Positions 51,000 to 55,715 of a stretch of DNA of 55,715 bases are shown one piece after another (position 1 is the first letter of the stretch; every line of letters begins with the position of its first letter). Position numbers and translations under genes: made by a program. Location of the stretch: assembly GCA_964408435.1 (NCBI GenBank), contig CAYOZL010000009.1:1-55715 (forward strand). Reading direction: 5' to 3'. A model generated the notes under the pieces. The model saw nothing but the letters and a program-made list of their open reading frames with translations. It searched no databases and was not told the origin of the DNA. The DNA is from CAYOZL01 sp964408435 (GTDB lineage Bacteria > Bdellovibrionota_C > UBA2361 > SZUA-149 > CAYOZL01).

Positions 51000-53558
51000 C
51001 TACTCATTAGCTTTCTTAGTACCAGTACTATGTTTAAATTCTGGCAAATATAAAGAAAACTTAGTTCCTTTTCCTAAGCTACTATCCACAGTTAAAATTC
51101 CGTTATTCTTCTGAGCTAAAGCATAAGCTGCTGCTAAGCCAAGTCCAGCACCTGAAAAAGCAATACCAGAAGAAGAATCTAAATTCTTGGTGCTATAAAA
51201 AGGCTCAAAACATCTTTTCTTAGTCTCAAGATCCATCCCTCTACCATTATCCTCAACAACAATCCTTATATAGTTCCCTATTGGCACTTCAAAATGTGCA
51301 GAAGTTTCAGAAATTTTAAAATACTGAGTACTAATTTTAACTCTACCTTCTTCATTCATGGCTTCTTTAGCATTAAGTAATAAAGTTGAAATTATTCTTA
51401 ATACTTGCCTGCTATCAATTAAGACCTTTGGTAGTTTATCGCTTAAATCAAGAATAAGTTTCTGCTTTGACTTTAAATTTCTTTTTAAACCCACTTCTCC
51501 TCTTTCTAACAATAAATTAATATCTAAAGAATTAAGTCTTGGATTCTCAACATTAGAAAAACTCATTAATTGCCTAACTAATGCTGCACCTTTAGATGCC
51601 GCATCGTTAATCACTGAAGCTGCTTGCTTAATCTCATCATTTGCAGATTCAGTGCCTTTTACATCTAACATTTTAAGCAAAGAAGATTGACCCAATATAG
51701 CTTGTAGTAAATTATTAAAGTTATGAGCCACCCCTGCAGCTAACAAACCAGCAGCTTTCATTTTATCTGTTTCACCTGCTCGCTCTTCTAATCTTTTAGT
51801 TAATAAATTAGCAGCAATCTCTGCAGACAAACTGGATATTAAAGTAATTACATCTTTATCTATTTCTGAATTTTCATTCTCTGGTTGAAAAGCTAGCACT
51901 CCTAGCACCTGCCCACCGGCAATTAAAGGAATAAGACCAACTGATTCAATTTCAAACTTAGAAAAGAATTTCCTTATGTTTTCATCTCCTATTAAATCTG
52001 AAGAAGAATTAAGGACTAATGGAGAACGGGAATTTACAACTTTACAAATTGGATGGCTAGGGTCATTTAATTGCAGGTCTATTTCAACTAAATGCTTTTT
52101 CCAGTTGGGTCCATAAGCTGCCTGTCCTACTATTTTAGTACCAGTGTCATCTAAAAGACCAACCCATAGTCTTTTAAATCCTAACTCCTGTTTTATAATA
52201 TCAAATGATTTACTAAAGATTTCATCTGCGCTTAAGAATCCAGAAAGTTCATGACTAACTTTATATAAAGCAGAAAGTTTTCTAGCTTGATTCTTATAAG
52301 CAATGCGTTTTGCATCAAGTTCCCTAAGAGCTTCTTTTCGAACAGTAATATCTACCCCAAAAGCATCCCATCCCCCAATTGCGCCGTTTTTTTCTTGAAC
52401 TGGAACTAACTTAACTAAAAGCCATCTCATTCTACCAGTAAGGTGATTAACAACCCTTAGTTCTTCGTCTAAGCTATCTACCTTTTTAGCTACATTTATA
52501 GCATTTTTTCTGACTCTTTCTCTGTCATCAATATGAATTAAATCAAACCACTCTACTTTTTGCCCAGAGAGGAAATCCTCTGCCGCAACTCCAAAGAAAT
52601 CCAAGGCTCTTTGACTGATAAAAGAAATTCTATGTCCTGCATCAACATGAAAAATTATAGCATCAGAATTTTCAACTAAACGTCTGTACCTTTCACTAGT
52701 ATTATCATTTTGTTGTTTTTCTACCCCCGAAAAAGGAAGGATTAAAGAATGAAATTGCGTGCCATCAAAGTGAAAATTGTCTGCGATTAAAACTTCTTCA
52801 CCTTTCTTGTTTTTCACTCTAAAACTTTTACATTCTATTTTCTTATTTCTTTTTTCATAAATATTCCAATAGTAATTACTAGCAATTTCTCTGTCAGCTT
52901 CAACTACAATTTTTTGAATTAAGTCTGAAAAATGCATTTGCATTACTTTCTTTCTCTTTAATCCAAAAAAACTCAGATATTCATTACTAACGTAATTAAC
53001 TCTTCCTAGCTTATCGAACTTAATTATTTTATGAGCTAAAGATTCTGCAGCAGAAACCCCTAAAGGGCTACTAGCAAGACTGTCGGTGGAATCATGAATA
53101 GAGCTATCAACAAAGTTCGCAGTAAAATTTAATCTTGATAAAATAATACCCGCAATTTTTAATAAGCTATCTAAATAATTTAAATCAATCTTAGATAAAT
53201 CATTACCTAGAAAAATAAGCTTAGCATTATCAGAACTAGACTCACCTATACTTGAAACTATCGCCTCAGAACTATCAAAACTATTTATTGCATCTACAAA
53301 CTTAGGATTGTCAAACTCCTTGGTAGAGAATAACTGACTTTGTTTAATGTTTAAATTTAATTTGATTAAATATCTTGATACTCGAACCAAAAGCTCTTCA
53401 TTTTCAGATTTAAGCTTGCTCCATCTAATAAATCTAGAATTTGAACTCAAAATAATTACATTAGAACCAATACTAGAACTAAGTACACTGAAAAGCTTAG
53501 AGTAAAACTCCTCTGTGTCCTTCGCTTCTAAAAGCTCCTTAGTAAAATCTACAAACAT
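51000..53558 (-). CDS. Multi-sensor histidine kinase (PAS-PAS-GAF) inside the type III locus
   Basis: 852 aa soluble kinase. N-terminal 150 aa unassigned, PAS at about 170-280 (KFDKLGRVNYVSNEYLSFFGLKRKK), a second PAS at about 290-405 (RRLVENSDAIIFHVDAGHRISFISQ) with a PAC tail, GAF at about 430-590, HisKA with His612 in AAGVAHNFNNLLQAILGQ, and HATPase_c (VEDNGRGMD, GAGLGLAAAYAL). No receiver and no membrane helices. It lies between the two halves of sctU on the same strand, 6 nt before the C-half gene. This suggests that its signal controls, or is coupled to, type III export. The target regulator is not in the window. Confidence 0.9.
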   Translation of the reverse strand: MFVDFTKELLEAKDTEEFYSKLFSVLSSSIGSNVIILSSNSRFIRWSKLKSENEELLVRVSRYLIKLNLNIKQSQLFSTKEFDNPKFVDAINSFDSSEAIVSSIGESSSDNAKLIFLGNDLSKIDLNYLDSLLKIAGIILSRLNFTANFVDSSIHDSTDSLASSPLGVSAAESLAHKIIKFDKLGRVNYVSNEYLSFFGLKRKKVMQMHFSDLIQKIVVEADREIASNYYWNIYEKRNKKIECKSFRVKNKKGEEVLIADNFHFDGTQFHSLILPFSGVEKQQNDNTSERYRRLVENSDAIIFHVDAGHRISFISQRALDFFGVAAEDFLSGQKVEWFDLIHIDDRERVRKNAINVAKKVDSLDEELRVVNHLTGRMRWLLVKLVPVQEKNGAIGGWDAFGVDITVRKEALRELDAKRIAYKNQARKLSALYKVSHELSGFLSADEIFSKSFDIIKQELGFKRLWVGLLDDTGTKIVGQAAYGPNWKKHLVEIDLQLNDPSHPICKVVNSRSPLVLNSSSDLIGDENIRKFFSKFEIESVGLIPLIAGGQVLGVLAFQPENENSEIDKDVITLISSLSAEIAANLLTKRLEERAGETDKMKAAGLLAAGVAHNFNNLLQAILGQSSLLKMLDVKGTESANDEIKQAASVINDAASKGAALVRQLMSFSNVENPRLNSLDINLLLERGEVGLKRNLKSKQKLILDLSDKLPKVLIDSRQVLRIISTLLLNAKEAMNEEGRVKISTQYFKISETSAHFEVPIGNYIRIVVEDNGRGMDLETKKRCFEPFYSTKNLDSSSGIAFSGAGLGLAAAYALAQKNNGILTVDSSLGKGTKFSLYLPEFKHSTGTKKANE

Positions 53559-53634
53559 CTCGATATAAAACTTCTTAAATAAAACCCTTGAATAAAACTC
53601 TTAAAAAAACTCCGTAAAAAACCTAAAATTATCA

Positions 53635-54447
53635 CTAACTATTATCGTTACCGATAATTACAACTTTAGAACGCTTAACGCCTTCTAGCATATTTTGTAA
53701 AGCAATCTCTTGATGTAATTGCTTTCTTAAACCTTTTAATTGTGGATCACCCTCACTTTCTTTCATCTCTTGCTTAAATTCACTTGCATCCATTTTTAGC
53801 CTATTAAATCTCTTAACTCTTTGATAAAGGTAGTCACAAATTCCTATTACAAGTGTTAGAAAGGCAAGAGCTAAAATTAAAAAACTAAGATAGTACAAAA
53901 CAGAATTCCAACTAAGCTCAGCATTAGCAAAAACTAAACTAGAGAAATATTTCTTTAAAATAAAAAAGTACAAAATCAAACTACCAAAAGTTATAGTTAA
54001 CGTTTTTGCAACTTCAAAGAATAATCCTTTTAGTAGGCCTTCTGAAGATTTTAAAATATTCTTCTTAAAGCCCTCTACAGGATTTAACTTTTTAAAATCA
54101 GGAGCCAATGACTTAAAAGACAAATGGAATCCAACTTGAAATGTTTCTACTACTAAACTCATAAACACCAGTAACAATAAAAATAACAACATATACAAAC
54201 TAACACTATTAAGTGCTATTTTCAGGTATACTAAGATGTTATTGCTATTAATTTCTGCTATGAATCCTAGATAGTTACGAAAAAATGCCTCTATACGAGA
54301 AAAGTTGTAAAAAAGATAATAAATAGTAGATAGAAAAACACAAATCAATACAGATCCAGACAAGTCCCTACTCTTAGCGACATCCCCATCTTCTCTAGCT
54401 TTCTTTAGCTTTTTTGCGCTAGGAGGAAATTGTTTATCTGCGGACAT
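53635..54447 (-). CDS. sctU: SctU membrane domain, ending before the NPTH site
   Basis: 270 aa export-gate protein of the FlhB/YscU family. The N-terminal PPSAKKLKKAREDGDVAKSRDLSG is the family signature. Four membrane segments follow, with the conserved KSLAPDFKKLNPVEGFKK loop between them, then the cytoplasmic linker RLKMDASEFKQEMKESEGDPQLKG. It ends MLEGVKRSKVVIIGNDNS. Intact relatives read VP+AxVVITNPTH and continue for about 90 residues. Neither other frame downstream supplies NPTH, so the stop is not explained by a simple frameshift. The missing domain is encoded at 50721-50993. It overlaps sctT by 43 nt. Confidence 0.92.
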   Translation of the reverse strand: MSADKQFPPSAKKLKKAREDGDVAKSRDLSGSVLICVFLSTIYYLFYNFSRIEAFFRNYLGFIAEINSNNILVYLKIALNSVSLYMLLFLLLLVFMSLVVETFQVGFHLSFKSLAPDFKKLNPVEGFKKNILKSSEGLLKGLFFEVAKTLTITFGSLILYFFILKKYFSSLVFANAELSWNSVLYYLSFLILALAFLTLVIGICDYLYQRVKRFNRLKMDASEFKQEMKESEGDPQLKGLRKQLHQEIALQNMLEGVKRSKVVIIGNDNS

Positions 54448-55166
54448 ATTGTTTCCATTATAATTTCAGAGTTTAGATAAAGAACAAACAAGGCTAAAAT
54501 GCTTTTTAAGGGTGTTAATTCAAAAGAGACATTTACCCTACCAAGTAGCCTTGTTAGAACTAAAATTAGTAAATCAAGGCTTACCGTTATGGCAAAAATA
54601 GGTAGCACTGAGAGGAAGGCAAACTTCAGGCTATCTGATGATAACTGTATTAAATAATCAAAATTTTGATGTCCTAAACTAGAAGTACAGTTTGAAGCAC
54701 ATTTAAAAGCATTAAGTCTGACGCTAACAATATACTGCGCTAGATCCATTTTAAAAAAAACGATAGGCACAAATAAATTATAAATCCCTTCAAATATAGA
54801 ACCTCTTACTTGCCCAAAGTTAACCTCTGCAAACTGCATTCCACGTAAAATATCTATGATTCTAGCAAAAAAAGGCAGTGCTTCTAAAAGCAAGTATATG
54901 GGTAAAACAGCAATCAGTGCTGAGACTATAACTGTAAATAATTCTATTGGAATATTTTTAGAAAAATCTTTACTAGATATCAGTCCATCTGGAAGAAGAA
55001 TAAATGGGGCACAGGAAAGAATTAAACAAATAGAAATCCCTGCATAAAAAGGAATATAATTTCGAAACCAAGTAAAAACATTAAAAGCTGTGAAGAAAAA
55101 GATAAAGTTAAATAAATAAGAAAATACTACCTCACTCCCTAAATTAAATGTGCTCAATCCAAACAT
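54405..55166 (-). CDS. sctT: SctT, type III export gate protein
   Basis: 253 aa FliR/SpaR/SctT family membrane protein with about six helices. LLLEALPFFARIIDILRGMQFAE corresponds to the conserved P-F-x-x-GR-x-x-D-x-x-RG block. The C-terminal LGRVNVSFELTPLKSILALFVLYL includes the LxRxxPxxxxxxxxxPxK-like region. With SctR and SctS it forms the helical export gate. Flagellar FliR cannot be excluded from this gene alone; no other flagellar gene is visible. Confidence 0.88.
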   Translation of the reverse strand: MFGLSTFNLGSEVVFSYLFNFIFFFTAFNVFTWFRNYIPFYAGISICLILSCAPFILLPDGLISSKDFSKNIPIELFTVIVSALIAVLPIYLLLEALPFFARIIDILRGMQFAEVNFGQVRGSIFEGIYNLFVPIVFFKMDLAQYIVSVRLNAFKCASNCTSSLGHQNFDYLIQLSSDSLKFAFLSVLPIFAITVSLDLLILVLTRLLGRVNVSFELTPLKSILALFVLYLNSEIIMETICPQINNFLLAQKS

Positions 55167-55195
55167 ATCATTGCCCTACTCTTATCGACCAACCT

Positions 55196-55456
55196 TCATT
55201 GAATGAGCATGATTGAATTTAATACATTTTGTGTAAAATCTATCATCTTCGATAAATATAAATCCCTGCATAAATACAAAAGGGAGACAATTGTAAAAAG
55301 CTTGGGAACAAAAGTAAGAGTATTTTCCTGAATTTGGGTAGAAGCTTGCAGTACACTTAGCACCACCCCAACAATCATACTTGCAAATAAGGGAATTGCA
55401 GAAAAAATTATCGCTAAATACAATGCCTGATTAAATAAATGTTCGTGATTTAACAT
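55196..55456 (-). CDS. sctS: SctS, type III export gate protein
   Basis: 86 aa FliQ/SctS family protein with two transmembrane helices. The loop VLQASTQIQENTLTFVPKLFTI is the diagnostic family signature (LQAxTQIQEQTLxFxPK). It builds the export gate with SctR and SctT. Spacing is 29 nt from sctT and 11 nt from sctR. Confidence 0.93.
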   Translation of the reverse strand: MLNHEHLFNQALYLAIIFSAIPLFASMIVGVVLSVLQASTQIQENTLTFVPKLFTIVSLLYLCRDLYLSKMIDFTQNVLNSIMLIQ

Positions 55457-55467
55457 CTTAAATTTAC

Positions 55468-55715
55468 CTATACTTGCCCATATGACATTACTAAACCTCT
55501 ACAAAGCAGATACCAACCATCACAAAGCACAAAGAGTGCAATTTTAAGTGGCACTGAAATAGATATTGGACTAACCATCATCATACCCATTCCAACTAGA
55601 ACATTTGCAACTACCAAGTCGATAATTAGAAAAGGAAGGTAGAGAGCTAGGCCAACTGCAAATGCTTCTTTTAGTTCACTTAAGACAAAAGCAGAAGCGG
55701 TAGCAATAAAATCAC
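55468..55715 (-). CDS. sctR: SctR, type III export gate protein (C-terminal part; runs off the window)
   Basis: The last 81 codons of a FliP/SctR family protein, entering from the right edge. SAFVLSELKEAFAVGLALYL, PFLIIDLVVANVLVGMGMMM, SPISISVPLKIALFVLCDGW and a short tail match the family's FxxSELKxAFxIGFxxxLPFLVIDLVVxxxLMxMGMMMxxP pattern closely. It ends with TAG at 55468-55470. It starts the sctR-S-T-U order typical of both injectisomes and flagella. Confidence 0.92.
   Translation of the reverse strand, partial: DFIATASAFVLSELKEAFAVGLALYLPFLIIDLVVANVLVGMGMMMVSPISISVPLKIALFVLCDGWYLLCRGLVMSYGQV

Noticed and set aside
53559..53640. NPTH hidden in another frame after the SctU stop
   Set aside because: Both other frames were read: one stops immediately and the other gives VTIIVSDNFRFFTEFF before a stop, without NPTH or FlhB-C similarity.
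1..55715. tRNA or rRNA genes
   Set aside because: I looked in the intergenic stretches for T-loop and acceptor patterns and for rRNA-like sequence near the four-helix-bundle genes and found none that I could support; a covariance search would be decisive.

Overview
The window is about 55.7 kb of AT-rich, gene-dense DNA from a diderm (Gram-negative-type) bacterium. Evidence for this is meso-DAP-type MurE, lipoproteins with lipoboxes, an MlaF-like ABC ATPase, a UB2H-containing class A PBP, a type IV pilin and a type III export apparatus. I cannot place the lineage firmly. The gene set is a mosaic with deltaproteobacterial/Bdellovibrionota-like traits, a Planctomycetes-like sigma factor, an archaeal-type ValS and two genes resembling candidate-phyla-radiation families. 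Two runs of exactly 100 N (13504-13603 and 28141-28240) show that this is a scaffolded draft, so gene order across them is not proven.

Layout. 1-1.3 kb: a type IV pilin, a hisC remnant and a YciI-like gene. 1.3-10.3 kb (minus strand): a dcw cell-wall/division cluster, mraZ-rsmH-ftsL-ftsI-murE-mraY-ftsW-murG, with an MraZ-type operator upstream and no murF or murD in their usual places. 10.5-14.5 kb: two paralogous small unknown genes, a DnaJ-like chaperone, a tandem repeat broken by a gap, and two divergent four-helix-bundle (23S rRNA intervening-sequence type) genes sharing a long inverted repeat. 14.6-18.3 kb: a sigma-70 factor of deviating composition, an unknown ORF, a broken FMN-dehydrogenase remnant and a 3-hydroxyacyl-CoA-dehydrogenase-like gene. 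18.4-24 kb: a Ski2/Mtr4-type helicase split in two, mlaF, dus and a hybrid histidine kinase. 24-29.4 kb: cold-shock protein, FG-GAP protein, flippase-like protein, hbd (cut by a gap), djlA. 29.4-42.5 kb: ntrY-like kinase, ruvAB, PBP1b, a coiled-coil protein, rsmI-truA, pgeF-nadC and envelope proteins. 42.5-45.1 kb: a CPR-like zinc-ribbon gene and a divergent wHTH gene. 45.2-49.4 kb: HEAT lipoprotein and valS. 49.4-55.7 kb: a tail-anchored FHA protein and a type III secretion cluster, sctR(partial)-sctS-sctT-sctU.

The most unusual observation is that SctU is split. Its membrane half stops where the NPTH autocleavage motif should begin. The cytoplasmic half, starting just after that point, is a separate 90-codon gene 2.6 kb downstream, behind a large PAS/GAF histidine kinase. 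Also notable are a dispersed structured repeat family (three full copies whose hairpin arms differ in sequence yet still pair, plus one core-only copy), a hexamer repeat that fills the break in the helicase gene and recurs between mraY and ftsW, and the mirror-image four-helix-bundle locus.
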